Under the pieces are notes generated by a model, which saw nothing but the letters and a program-made list of their open reading frames with translations, had not been told where the DNA came from and ran no database searches. Positions 1 to 12,336 of a stretch of 44,715 bases of DNA are shown piece after piece. The stretch covers positions 1-44,715 of the forward strand of contig JAIPDC010000004.1 in NCBI GenBank assembly GCA_021737865.1. Reading direction: 5' to 3'. The stretch comes from Rhodoferax sp. Lineage in GTDB: Bacteria > Pseudomonadota > Gammaproteobacteria > Burkholderiales > Burkholderiaceae_C. The position numbers were made by a program, and so were the translations under genes. Each line of letters opens with the position of its first letter. Position 1 is the stretch's first letter.

Positions 1-2712
<2,712 letters not shown>

Positions 2713-2723
2713 GCTGAATGAAG

Positions 2724-2747
2724 AACCCCGCAGCAAGCTACGGGGTA
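2724..2747. terminator. Hairpin downstream of gcvP (ACCCCG-cagcaagcta-CGGGGT)
   Basis: Perfect 6-bp inverted repeat right after the gcvP stop, between convergent genes; no clear T-run, so terminator function is tentative. Confidence 0.45.
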
Positions 2748-2765
2748 TCGGGTACCGACTGCCGG

Positions 2766-3746
2766 TTATTCTTTGATCTTTGCGAAGTCAACAATCTTTT
2801 GATATTTCAGGGTTTCCTCCCTGAGAAACCTCGGCATGTCGACATTCAATGGGGCGATAGTTGATCCTGAACTTTCCAGCGTCTTGCGTAGTTCTGGCGA
2901 CTGAAGCGATTCGGTCAGCGCCTTCCTGAGTTTTTCAACCACTTGCAACGGCAATTTGGCAGGTCCCATCAAGGCAAACCAAACGTTGATGTCCAGTCCC
3001 TTGAGGTATGGGTGCTCAGACAGGGTGGGAACTCCGGGTGTCACGGTCGATCGGACTCGCTCTGTGGTGCCAAGCGCAGTCAACTGCCCGCTATGGATAT
3101 ACGGTAATGCACTGGAAAGCACAAACACCCCCAAGTCGATGTTGTTGCCAAGCAAGTCATTGACAAGAGGAGCCACGCCACGGTAGGGTACGTGGGTCAT
3201 GCGTATCCCACACTCATCATTGATCATTTCGCCGGCAAGATGCAGCGCCGTCCCAACGCCCGAGCTGCCATAGCTTAATTTCTCAGGGTTTGCCTGCGCC
3301 AGGGTGATCAATTGAGCCATAGTTTTCACGCGGCTATGGCTTGAGGCGACCAGCACCATTGGTTGTGAACCAACCAGTCCAATCGGCGTGAAGTCTTTGA
3401 GCCGGTACTTGACTGTGGGCGAGACCAATCCCCTGATGGCAATTTCGTTGTTGGAGCCCACCAGCAGCGTGTAGCCATCGGCTACGGAAGCGGCGACTTT
3501 TTGCGCCCCAATTGCACCGCCCGCACCTCCCAGGTTTTCAACCACCACGGGCACTTGGAGCCTTTTCGACAGTTCTGCGGCCACGGCACGGCCTGTCAAA
3601 TCGGTGCTACCGCCGGGGGGGTAGCCTACGACGATTGAGATCGGTTTGTGCGGATAGACGGGTGACTGCGCCATTGCCGCGTGAAATAACGGCCAACCCA
3701 GAACAATCAGCAGGCAAAAGCGAGCGACAAAAAGAGGTTGCAACAT
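2766..3746 (-). CDS. Tripartite tricarboxylate transporter (Bug-type) substrate-binding protein
   Basis: Signal peptide plus YPHKPISIVVGYPPGGSTDLTGRAVAAELSKRL. Start set at the internal Met (3746) because the longer ORF runs into the upstream LysR gene. Confidence 0.9.
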   Translation of the reverse strand: MLQPLFVARFCLLIVLGWPLFHAAMAQSPVYPHKPISIVVGYPPGGSTDLTGRAVAAELSKRLQVPVVVENLGGAGGAIGAQKVAASVADGYTLLVGSNNEIAIRGLVSPTVKYRLKDFTPIGLVGSQPMVLVASSHSRVKTMAQLITLAQANPEKLSYGSSGVGTALHLAGEMINDECGIRMTHVPYRGVAPLVNDLLGNNIDLGVFVLSSALPYIHSGQLTALGTTERVRSTVTPGVPTLSEHPYLKGLDINVWFALMGPAKLPLQVVEKLRKALTESLQSPELRKTLESSGSTIAPLNVDMPRFLREETLKYQKIVDFAKIKE

Positions 3747-3765
3747 GGCCCGCCATTGTGCACTT

Positions 3766-4665
3766 TCAGTGCGAACTCGCCATCTGCCAAACCGCTTCTG
3801 CCAGCGTCCCCAAGGTTCGCTTGGGGCGGTATAGGCGTGCTTCAAACGCAACTTCCAGCCGTGCGTCCCCAATGACGGCCAATTGTCCCGAGTTGCACGC
3901 CACCGCCACGAGCGACCAGGGCAGCCATGCCACCCCAGCGCCCTTGAGTATGTATTCGAACATCGCATCGGCCGAATCGCACACCACGCTGCGGCATAGC
4001 AGCGGCGCCTGAGGGTGATTGGTCAGATGGTCTGTGACCAAACGACCCAGTGCCAGCGTGTCGGCATATGCCAGATAGGGAACGCTGACTCCGGCCTTGA
4101 AATCGTACCGAGCCTTGCCCAGCACCTCGCAGCGAGTCACGGGCACCAGCCGATCCTGTGCCAATGTCAAATGGCTGTATTGGCGTGCATTGAGCCGCAC
4201 CGCCAACAAGGGGTGGTGGTAGGTGAGCATGAAGTCAGCCTCGCCGCGCTCAAACAGTTGAGCAGTTTGGGCCAATGACTGGGTCCGCACATGTAACTCA
4301 CCGTCCGCCTTTTCAAGCAAGGGCATCAGACGCGGCATCCAGTCTGCGACCAAGTTACGCGCAAGAGTGCGACCGGTGGCCAGTGTGACAGACTGCTTGC
4401 CTTGGCCCGCTACGCCCAGCAATGCATCGCGCGCCTGCTCCACCCCGTGCAACAAGTCACTCGCATCAGCCATCAAACGCTCACCAGCGGCAGTCAGCGT
4501 TACCGGACTGCTGCCCCGCATCACCAGAGCGGTGCCCGCCCAGTCCTCAAGTGACTTGATCCGACGGCCAAATGCGGGATGGGTGACTTGGCGCAACTCG
4601 GCGGCGCGACTGAAGCTGCGCGTCTTGGCAAGTGCCAGCAGGTCTTCAAGCCATTTGAGTTGCAT
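3766..4665 (-). CDS. LysR-family transcriptional regulator
   Basis: N-terminal HTH (MQLKWLEDLLALAKTRSFSRAAELRQVTHPAFGRRIKSLEDWAGTAL), typical length. Confidence 0.93.
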   Translation of the reverse strand: MQLKWLEDLLALAKTRSFSRAAELRQVTHPAFGRRIKSLEDWAGTALVMRGSSPVTLTAAGERLMADASDLLHGVEQARDALLGVAGQGKQSVTLATGRTLARNLVADWMPRLMPLLEKADGELHVRTQSLAQTAQLFERGEADFMLTYHHPLLAVRLNARQYSHLTLAQDRLVPVTRCEVLGKARYDFKAGVSVPYLAYADTLALGRLVTDHLTNHPQAPLLCRSVVCDSADAMFEYILKGAGVAWLPWSLVAVACNSGQLAVIGDARLEVAFEARLYRPKRTLGTLAEAVWQMASSH

Positions 4666-4723
4666 CGTGAGGTCAGTTTGAGGCAGATGGATCAGTCATC
4701 CTACTTCAAAGCCGCGTTGCGAT

Positions 4724-5668
4724 TCAAGGTTTGTAACCCAGTAAGAAGGTCAGCGGTGACTCAAGTCGCTTGGACCAAGCTACTTCGTTGTGGCCCGCGC
4801 CTGAAAATACCAGCGATACCGAATTGGCACCGGTGTAGCCCTTTTCCCTGACAAGTGCATCCGCAAGATCCTGGTGTGGTGGGTATAGCGCATCGAGCTC
4901 TGTCGTCCCACGATCCATATACAGCCGATGGTTGGACGGGTCGGGCAGATGGTTGCGCAGGTAGTTGAACGTGGCTTGGGGAATGGCGGTGTTCTGCTCG
5001 AAACCGCCGATCCAGTGTGTGGACAGGCAGGCCGCCGCGCCGAACACATGTGGGTATTCGCTCATGGCATACAGCGAGATGATGCCGCCCATGCTGGAGC
5101 CCATGATGACGGTGTTGGCTGCATCGGGTCGGGTGACGTACTTTTTGTCGATTAGGGGCTTGAGTTCCTGCACGAGAAATCGCAGGTAGTCATCCGCTCG
5201 CGGCTTATCCTGCAGAAATTTGGCGGTAAATATGCTTCGGGCTGGCTCATCAATCAGCGGAACCGCCTTTTGCGCAAAGTACTCGGACCATCGTGTAGAT
5301 CCGGTGTTCCAGACGCCTACCACGATGGTGTCTTTGACCCGGCCTTCTTGCAGCAGCCTGCCTAACGCGGCATCCACATGCCAGCCCTTTTTGCTAAAGC
5401 TGGTGGCACCGTCGAAGATGGACTGGCCATCGTGCATGTAGAGCACAGCGTAGCGCTTGTCGGGGTTGTAGTCGTCGGGCAGCCATACATCCACGAGACG
5501 GGGCTCCACATGTTGCGAGGGCACCAGCCCCAGGCGCTCCATGCGGCCGCTGGAAATCACGGGGGCGGGAGATGTCGTGCTGCAGGCGGCAACAGCGGCG
5601 GCGGCGATTACTACGAGTAGCCGGGCGGTCTTTTGGAGGATTCGAAGCGTGTGGTGCGCAATGTTCAT
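4724..5668 (-). CDS. Alpha/beta hydrolase, enterochelin-esterase-like (esterase D type), predicted lipoprotein
   Basis: Lipobox-like AAVAACS; YAVLYMHDGQSIFD; nucleophile motif VIMGSSMGGIISLYAM. Confidence 0.85.
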   Translation of the reverse strand: MNIAHHTLRILQKTARLLVVIAAAAVAACSTTSPAPVISSGRMERLGLVPSQHVEPRLVDVWLPDDYNPDKRYAVLYMHDGQSIFDGATSFSKKGWHVDAALGRLLQEGRVKDTIVVGVWNTGSTRWSEYFAQKAVPLIDEPARSIFTAKFLQDKPRADDYLRFLVQELKPLIDKKYVTRPDAANTVIMGSSMGGIISLYAMSEYPHVFGAAACLSTHWIGGFEQNTAIPQATFNYLRNHLPDPSNHRLYMDRGTTELDALYPPHQDLADALVREKGYTGANSVSLVFSGAGHNEVAWSKRLESPLTFLLGYKP

Positions 5669-6588
5669 GGTGTCGTTCTCATGGTGGCGTTGTGTTGGGC
5701 TGCCGAAAACGCCTCTGACGCAATTTCCCAGATCGCGCGGACTTCCAGAAAACGATCTGTCGGCTCGCCCTCAAGCGGGTCATCGTCATGCGCAGGTCGC
5801 TGCTGTGCATAGTGCAACCATTGGGTGTCGTCGCCGGTTCCTATGCGCATGGGAAGAAGTTCAGCGTTGAAACTAAGATAGTCCCCGGTTTGAGCACCCC
5901 GTAAGAAACCCTCAAAGCAGCGCTGCCACATGGCGCGAAAGTGGGCCACATGCACCCCCTCGTCGCTCACCGGCGCCTGAATGCAGCCCGAATTGCTGAT
6001 GCGTCCGTGCATGAATCGAGTCCGCTCGAAAATGGGAGACAGTCGTTCCACGCGTTGGTCAAATTCACCGCCATAGGTGAGTTCGTGGCCGGTGTAGTAG
6101 TGCGACAGATCCACATTGAAGCGCACTTCGGGAAATCGCTCCACCATGTCCACGGTGCGCCGGATGTCCTGAGTAAGGGTAGCGCGGTGGGTCTCGATGT
6201 ACATAGCATAGGAGTGCTTGGCAGCCGCCTCGAGAACGGAGGCAACCAGCACGTCAATCTCTGCATCGCTTTCAAAGCTGGTTCCCAGATGAATGGTTGT
6301 AGCATCAAGTCCTCGTGCCTTGTGGTCCCGCGCAACCCCGTCCGCCTGCTGCGCTACCGTGATGCGCGCCATGCCCGTTGCGCGTAACCCGGCGGCCATC
6401 GTTTCATCGAACTGGTTCCAGCTCTGCGCGCCAATATGGCCGTCTGCCTTGAGAAGAGCGAGTTGCTCGTGCAGATGTGCCCTGTATCCGACCGAGCCGT
6501 GAGGCAGTTTGAGAATGGTGCCAAGGTTGATGTCCTTGCGCAGGTAGGGCGAGGCCTGTGTACCGTCATTGGTGCGGTCTGTGGTCAT
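5665..6588 (-). CDS. Sugar phosphate isomerase/epimerase-like TIM-barrel protein
   Basis: YIETHRATLTQDIRRTVDMVERFPEVRFNVDLSHYYTGHE resembles xylose-isomerase-like TIM barrels. Internal Met at 6588 chosen; 4-nt overlap with the downstream esterase. Confidence 0.7.
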   Translation of the reverse strand: MTTDRTNDGTQASPYLRKDINLGTILKLPHGSVGYRAHLHEQLALLKADGHIGAQSWNQFDETMAAGLRATGMARITVAQQADGVARDHKARGLDATTIHLGTSFESDAEIDVLVASVLEAAAKHSYAMYIETHRATLTQDIRRTVDMVERFPEVRFNVDLSHYYTGHELTYGGEFDQRVERLSPIFERTRFMHGRISNSGCIQAPVSDEGVHVAHFRAMWQRCFEGFLRGAQTGDYLSFNAELLPMRIGTGDDTQWLHYAQQRPAHDDDPLEGEPTDRFLEVRAIWEIASEAFSAAQHNATMRTTP

Positions 6589-6601
6589 TGCAGCTTGCGT
6601 A

Positions 6602-7447
6602 TCAGTCAGAGAGAATTTCGGGGCGCACGTAGGGATGGGCAAGTTCCTCATGGCCGCGATCAGCGTAGGGGTCCTTACCTGCAACAAGCACGACGTCGCG
6701 GTAGTCGTTTGGCGCGAAGCGGGAGTTGCCATATTTCCAGGGCAGTTCTGAGTGGGCCGACATGTAGTGATTCACCAGAGCCCGGCGGTAGCCCGTCTTG
6801 CGTACGTTGTTGAGGCTGCGGTGAAGGGTGTGGCCATTGAAGAATACGACCGAGCCAGCAGGCACTTGTGCCGCGACACCGCCTTCACGGGGGCCGAATT
6901 CGGCCTCCCAGCCATACGCTTCGAGAGCACCATCAAAGCGTGGATCAGGTATCGATTGGCTGGGCCACAAGGTGCCTTTGGTATGACTGCCGGGTTGCAC
7001 CCACAGACAGCCGTTGTCGATGGTGGCGTCGTCCAACGCAATCCACACGCCGATGAGGGAGTGGTCATGGGTTGGAATAAATGTCTCGTCCTGGTGCCAT
7101 GCCTGGCCGGGCTTGCCGGCGTTTTTGATAAACAGCATGGACTGCATGCATTTCACGTCCGCCCCGACTACCTGGGTTAGAACATCGACAATCGCCGGGT
7201 GGTGCAGCATGTCGCGCATCAATGGTGAAATCTTGTGCGGAAAATGGATGGCGAGCACAGATTTCAATGCATCCTCATTGATTGAATCGTACGAAGTCAC
7301 GCCGGCAATGGGCCCCCGGTGCCCACTGGCAATGGCAACTGTTTCCTTGCGCAGTGTCTCGACCGTTTGGGCACTCACCAAGCCGGGGCAAATCAGATAG
7401 CCTTCACGCTGATAGCGTGACTGCAGTGTTTCAGTGGGCAGGTTCAT
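6602..7447 (-). CDS. Phytanoyl-CoA dioxygenase (PhyH) family Fe(II)/2OG oxygenase
   Basis: WHQDETFIPTHDHSLIGVWIALDDATIDNGCLWVQPGSH contains the HxD iron ligands; start at 7447 overlaps the GH13 stop. Confidence 0.9.
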   Translation of the reverse strand: MNLPTETLQSRYQREGYLICPGLVSAQTVETLRKETVAIASGHRGPIAGVTSYDSINEDALKSVLAIHFPHKISPLMRDMLHHPAIVDVLTQVVGADVKCMQSMLFIKNAGKPGQAWHQDETFIPTHDHSLIGVWIALDDATIDNGCLWVQPGSHTKGTLWPSQSIPDPRFDGALEAYGWEAEFGPREGGVAAQVPAGSVVFFNGHTLHRSLNNVRKTGYRRALVNHYMSAHSELPWKYGNSRFAPNDYRDVVLVAGKDPYADRGHEELAHPYVRPEILSD

Positions 7448-9069
7448 ATCTTGACGGGCAGCAGCATGGCAGACCAGGGTTGCATCAATAGCGATGTATC
7501 TTGCTGGATGACGTCGCCAACGAACAGGGGGTGTCCCGCAGACGCGAAGGCCTGCGCCAGCGCGACGGTGCGGACTTGCGCACTCATGTTGAAGGCGCAC
7601 AGCACAGCGTCACCGTTGGCCGTGCGCAGTGCCAGGAGGACATGCGCATCGGCTTGCAGCGATTGAAGATCGCCGGTGCGCAATGCCGGGTGCGCACGGC
7701 GCATAGCCAAAAGCTTGCGGGTGAAATGCAAGGTAGACGAGGCATCCTCTTCTTGAACGTCCACGGCGCGCAACTGGTTGGCAGCATCCACAGGTAGCCA
7801 AGGGGTCGTGCTGCCAAACCCGCCATGCGGCGCATGTGCTTTCCAGGGGAATGGTGTGCGGCAGCCGTCTCGCCCCTTGTTGTGCGGCCAATGTGCCTTG
7901 CCCAAAGGGTCTTGAATGTCCTCATAAGGAACGTCCGATTCTGTGAGCCCCAATTCCTCGCCTTGGTAAATGAATAGCGTGCCGCGCAGGCAGGCCAACA
8001 AGGCCAGGAGTTGGCGGGCGCGCTGAGCATCGCCTTTTGCCCAACGTGTAGCCACGCGCGTGGCATCGTGGTTGGACAGCGCCCATGAAGGCCACGCGGT
8101 GCTGCCTGCATCTTCTTGCCATGGGGCATGGAACTCTACCAAACGTGCTGGGCTCGGCTGATCTCCCAGCAGCAAAAAGGAATAGGCGGTGTGCAAGCGC
8201 TTTTGTCCTTGCGTGTATTCGATCATGCGCTCCAGGTTGGTCTCGGAGCCGATCTCGGCGACCGTCATGCGCGCATCAAAGCTATCCATCAACAGGCGAA
8301 CCCTTTCCATGAAGTGAAGGGTCTCGGGCTGACAGACATCGTGCAGATGCGCTTGCATGGCAGCCGGAATGTCGCCACCCTTGCCAACGGGTTGCGCCGG
8401 GTTGTCCGTCAGGCTGCGGTTGTGGCAGTAGTAATTGGCGGTGTCGAGCCTGAAACCGTCGACACCGCGCTCCAGCCAGAATCGTCCAACTTCCAGAATG
8501 GCGTCCTGTACCTGCGGGTTGTGAAAGTTCAGGTCCGGCATCTGCGGCAGGAAATTGTGCAGGTAGTACTGCTTGCGGCGCGCGTCCCAGCTCCAGGTGC
8601 TTCCACCCATCCAGCTTTGCCAATTGCTCGGCGGTGAGCCATCGGGCTTGGCGTCGGCCCAGGTGTACCAATCGGACTTTGGGTTGTTGCGACTTTGGCG
8701 GCTTTCCTCAAACCAGGGGTGTTCGATGGCCGTGTGCGACCACACCTGATCAATGATGACCTTCAGACCCAGAGCATGCGCGCGGGCCACCAGTGCATCA
8801 AATTCTTCCAGTGTTCCAAATACCGGCGCTACGTTGCAGTAGTCGAGTACGTCATAACCAAAGTCTCGCATGGGTGAGGGAAAGAAGGGGGAAAGCCAGA
8901 TGCCGTCTACGCCCAGGTTCGCAACGTACTCGAGGTGCGCCGCGATGCCGCAAAGGTCGCCAATGCCATCACCATTGCTGTCGGCAAAACTGCGCGGGTA
9001 TATCTGGTAAATGGTGGCGCCGCGCCACCAGTCGTCATTTGCTCTTAATGCATTCACGGGTGGTTCCAT
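7444..9069 (-). CDS. GH13 alpha-glucosidase / oligo-1,6-glucosidase
   Basis: WWRGATIYQIYPRSFADSNGDGIGDLCGI; GVDGFRLDTANYY; SNHDATRVATRW. Confidence 0.95.
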   Translation of the reverse strand: MEPPVNALRANDDWWRGATIYQIYPRSFADSNGDGIGDLCGIAAHLEYVANLGVDGIWLSPFFPSPMRDFGYDVLDYCNVAPVFGTLEEFDALVARAHALGLKVIIDQVWSHTAIEHPWFEESRQSRNNPKSDWYTWADAKPDGSPPSNWQSWMGGSTWSWDARRKQYYLHNFLPQMPDLNFHNPQVQDAILEVGRFWLERGVDGFRLDTANYYCHNRSLTDNPAQPVGKGGDIPAAMQAHLHDVCQPETLHFMERVRLLMDSFDARMTVAEIGSETNLERMIEYTQGQKRLHTAYSFLLLGDQPSPARLVEFHAPWQEDAGSTAWPSWALSNHDATRVATRWAKGDAQRARQLLALLACLRGTLFIYQGEELGLTESDVPYEDIQDPLGKAHWPHNKGRDGCRTPFPWKAHAPHGGFGSTTPWLPVDAANQLRAVDVQEEDASSTLHFTRKLLAMRRAHPALRTGDLQSLQADAHVLLALRTANGDAVLCAFNMSAQVRTVALAQAFASAGHPLFVGDVIQQDTSLLMQPWSAMLLPVKI

Positions 9070-9204
9070 GGCGGTTGGGCGTTGCTTTGCTAGTGCGGAT
9101 GGGATGGATATTGAGAACTACTGTATTCAAAGCCAGTTCGGAAAACTTGCGTTGGATGACCCTTTCTGTGCGTAAACTTACCCAAATCAACAAACTACCC
9201 TGCC

Positions 9205-10047
9205 ATGAAGGTCGTCAATGAGCATGTTCAACATCCGGATCAGTCGTTTCGGTTGCTGCGCTTTGAGCTGGATGCATTCGCCCTGGAGCGGCATCGCCAT
9301 CCGCACTGGGAGCTGACCTGGATCGAGCAGGGAAGCGGGGTGCGTCTGGTGTCGGAGAACGCGAGCCCCTTTGCATCGGGTGACATGGTACTGCTCGCCG
9401 GCAATTTGCCACACACTTGGAAGAGCTTGCAATCAGAAGGGGCGACGCAGCACGTTGCAACGGTGTTGCAATTCCCTGCTGAATTACTGGACATAGCGGC
9501 GTTGCCAGAACTCTCCCAACTGAGACCGCTGATGCTACTGGCGCGCCGTGGCGCTAGCATTGGCGGCGAAGCCAGGCAAATGGTTACCAGGCTCTTGCAG
9601 GAGATGCACGCCAAGGACGCACTGGGAAAGGTGCTTGTGCTCTATGACATCTTGCGTTGCCTGTCGCTGCGTATGGGCGACCTCAGACCCGTGGCGAATC
9701 TGGCGTGCAAGCCAATAGATCATTCAGCTGTCGAATCCCGCATTGACCGTGTTTTCCAGTGGATTCACACCAACATCAGCAGTGAACTTCGCATGCAGGA
9801 CGCGGCTGCTCTGGCACATGTTTCGTGTGGCGCATTCAGCCGCTTTTTTCGGCGGGAGACCGGCAAAACCTATACAGACTATGTCAATGATGTTCGCTGT
9901 GCGCAGGCCTGCGCCATGTTGAGCGAGTCTGCGCTGCCGGTGTCAACGATTGCTACCGATTGCGGGTTCGGCACCAATTCCCATTTCAACCGGCAGTTCC
10001 TGTCCAGGCTGGGCGTTACTCCCAGCGCCTATCGAAGAAATATGTAG
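9205..10047 (+). CDS. AraC-family transcriptional regulator with cupin-like sensor domain
   Basis: Cupin-like N-terminus (HPHWELTWIEQGSG) and C-terminal AraC HTH (AALAHVSCGAFSRFFRRETGKTYTDYVNDVRCAQACAMLSES...CGFGTNSHFNRQF). Confidence 0.95.
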   Translation: MKVVNEHVQHPDQSFRLLRFELDAFALERHRHPHWELTWIEQGSGVRLVSENASPFASGDMVLLAGNLPHTWKSLQSEGATQHVATVLQFPAELLDIAALPELSQLRPLMLLARRGASIGGEARQMVTRLLQEMHAKDALGKVLVLYDILRCLSLRMGDLRPVANLACKPIDHSAVESRIDRVFQWIHTNISSELRMQDAAALAHVSCGAFSRFFRRETGKTYTDYVNDVRCAQACAMLSESALPVSTIATDCGFGTNSHFNRQFLSRLGVTPSAYRRNM

Positions 10048-10102
10048 CATAGGGTCTTCAATGATTTTCTGCGTATTCTGTTGCGATAGTGGTGGGGGAA
10101 AG

Positions 10103-10564
10103 TCAACAACCAGTATCCACCAAGAGAACGACCGGCGGCGTAGCCACATCGGCAGCAGGCGTGTACTGAACGGCGCATGTGCGCCAAGTCCCGGTGCCCC
10201 ATACAGGTGCTGTCTTGTGGGCGATGAAGTTGGGGTTTGCACCTGTGTAGAAATCAGCCGCAGGACTGATATTCATTGCCTTGGCCAGCTCTACTGCATC
10301 CTGGGCATATCCATACACTGTCCTGATGGTCACGGTTGCGCTCAGTGCTACTGAGCCAGTGGCAGCGTTAGTGACACCTGCAATGGCAGATTTGGTTTGA
10401 ATCATCGTGTTGGCGCTCATCATGGCGCCATGAAGTCCCTGCATGACGCTACGACGCGCGTCACTGGCCAAATCGACAAACTTCGGCAGCGCCACTGCCG
10501 CCAGTACGCCCAGAATCACAACCACCATGACCAATTCGATCAGGGTAAAGCCTTTTTGCCGCAT
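10103..10564 (-). CDS. Type IV pilin-like (MSHA-type) prepilin
   Basis: MRQKGFTLIELVMVVVILGVLAAVALPKFVDLASDARRSVMQGLHGAMMSANTM: class III/MshA prepilin signal and N-terminus; C-terminal Cys pair. Confidence 0.88.
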   Translation of the reverse strand: MRQKGFTLIELVMVVVILGVLAAVALPKFVDLASDARRSVMQGLHGAMMSANTMIQTKSAIAGVTNAATGSVALSATVTIRTVYGYAQDAVELAKAMNISPAADFYTGANPNFIAHKTAPVWGTGTWRTCAVQYTPAADVATPPVVLLVDTGC

Positions 10565-10589
10565 CTGCAGTCCTGACCCCGGCGTCACA

Positions 10590-11933
10590 CTATTTCATCA
10601 ACACATCAAGGTCAATGGCCAAACCCATGGCCAAATAACCCAGGCGATTGGGATGCAGCTTGTCGCCAGCGCCACCCAGCGTGTTGTCGGGAACGAATTC
10701 GGCGCGCATGCCGCCGGTTTGCGGATCAAGAATCGCTTTGTCGAAGTCAATCACCGCGTCAAACAGCCCCGAATTTCGAATGAAGTCGTTCAGCGCTTGG
10801 CGCTTGGCATCTTGTTCTGCAAAGCCATGGGCAGCGCTGGTAGAACCAAGCGCAGATGTGACCGTGGCACCAATGATTTTCAAATTTGGCTTTTGGGTGC
10901 GGATGCGCTCGATGATGGTTGTCATTTCTGCCTTCACGACGTCTGCATCACGGTTACCGTTCTTGCTGAAATCATTAATGCCTTCCATCCAGATCATGCT
11001 CTGGACACCGGAGAGTGACAGTACATCGCGTTCAAGACGTTGCCCGGCTGCGGGGCCGCCCGGGAATGGTTTTTGCGCCGAATATTCTGCTGGACCGGCG
11101 ACCTGATTGCCACCAATGCCCGCATTGACGACGACCAGCTTATTACCAAAGGCTGCACGCAGACGACGCGAGAGCACGTCTGTCCAGCGATCATCGCCAT
11201 TGATGGTCGACGCTGTGCCGTCGGTAATCGAGTCACCAAAAGCCACAATGGCACGGGTATCCGCCGGAGCCATCATGTCCACAGCATCCAGAAAATACCA
11301 CGACGCTGTGGCGAAGGGAAACGCGGCCTCTCCCTCGTCGTTGCCCTTGGCACCAGCCTTGGGTGCCGAGATGTACGAACTGCTCAAGGCTTTGGCATGC
11401 CAGGTCATGGGGCCGCTCTCACCAACCACATGAAAACTCACCGCCAGTTTGCGCCCCGTCAATGCAGCGACAGAACCTGGATTCACAAAGCGCAGAGGAA
11501 CCGGATCACTCCATGCAGATGCACCGGGTGCAACCGTGACGCTGTTTTTGCCACCGAACTGGACGGCCTGATTGGTTCCGGCCACCAGTGCTGAACTCGA
11601 CTGGTGCAAACCAACGAAGACACCGTCAAACGTGACCGGCTGAGCGCCCAGCGCATTTGACAGGCGAATACGCGTCTGACTCGTCCAGAGGTCGGGTCTG
11701 ACGATCATGCGAAAGCTTTGATCGTTCGCGCCATTTTGCGCAGATGGAAAAGCCCGGCTCAAATTGGGTTGCGCTGACGGATTGCCAACCGGGTACGGCC
11801 CTTGCACTGAACCTGTCCAACTGGTGACCCAGCCTTCGCTGCCGGCAGCCCAAAGCGGAGAGCCAAAGCTGGTAACAAAAACAAATAGTAAGGAAATGAA
11901 TGCAAATAGAGGGGGCGAAGATTTCAATTTCAC
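10590..11933 (-). CDS. SGNH/GDSL-type hydrolase, secreted
   Basis: Block I IVAFGDSITDG, GIGGNQV, terminal DKLHPNRLGY; signal peptide. GTG at 11933 preferred over ATG 12014: AAAGGAG sits just upstream of the GTG. Confidence 0.88.
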   Translation of the reverse strand: MKLKSSPPLFAFISLLFVFVTSFGSPLWAAGSEGWVTSWTGSVQGPYPVGNPSAQPNLSRAFPSAQNGANDQSFRMIVRPDLWTSQTRIRLSNALGAQPVTFDGVFVGLHQSSSALVAGTNQAVQFGGKNSVTVAPGASAWSDPVPLRFVNPGSVAALTGRKLAVSFHVVGESGPMTWHAKALSSSYISAPKAGAKGNDEGEAAFPFATASWYFLDAVDMMAPADTRAIVAFGDSITDGTASTINGDDRWTDVLSRRLRAAFGNKLVVVNAGIGGNQVAGPAEYSAQKPFPGGPAAGQRLERDVLSLSGVQSMIWMEGINDFSKNGNRDADVVKAEMTTIIERIRTQKPNLKIIGATVTSALGSTSAAHGFAEQDAKRQALNDFIRNSGLFDAVIDFDKAILDPQTGGMRAEFVPDNTLGGAGDKLHPNRLGYLAMGLAIDLDVLMK

Positions 11934-12040
11934 GAAAGAACTCCTTTTGTTGGAACAGCACGGTGCATTGTTTAACTGCACTGATTGGGACAATGTGCCT
12001 TTCATCTTAGCCACGCCTACTCATCAAAATGGCAACAATT

Positions 12041-12057
12041 TGTGCCAAAATGGCACA
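12041..12057. promoter_or_regulatory. Perfect palindrome TGTGCCA-AAA-TGGCACA, possible operator
   Basis: 7-bp arms, 3-bp centre, in the divergent intergenic region between the GDSL hydrolase and sdaA. Confidence 0.4.
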
Positions 12058-12336
12058 GGTCTTTTGTCAGAGCGCTGCGTCCACGGGCCAACGTCCGCGA
12101 GAACGACTGCAATGCGTCTCCCGTTGTCGGTGGCCAGTCAACACCACGCTTGAAATTACCAGACAATCGGGTGATTGGCGCCGTTTACCATCTCACATAC
12201 CAAGGACAAAATCATTGCGCCACAACTGGCGTCTTCAAAACCTCGGTTCCATGCTCGCCCAACATTCCATTCTCGACACAGCCCGCCGCGCAGCAAATGC
12301 CGCCAGCGCTTGAAACTCAAATGATGCAAACCACCC

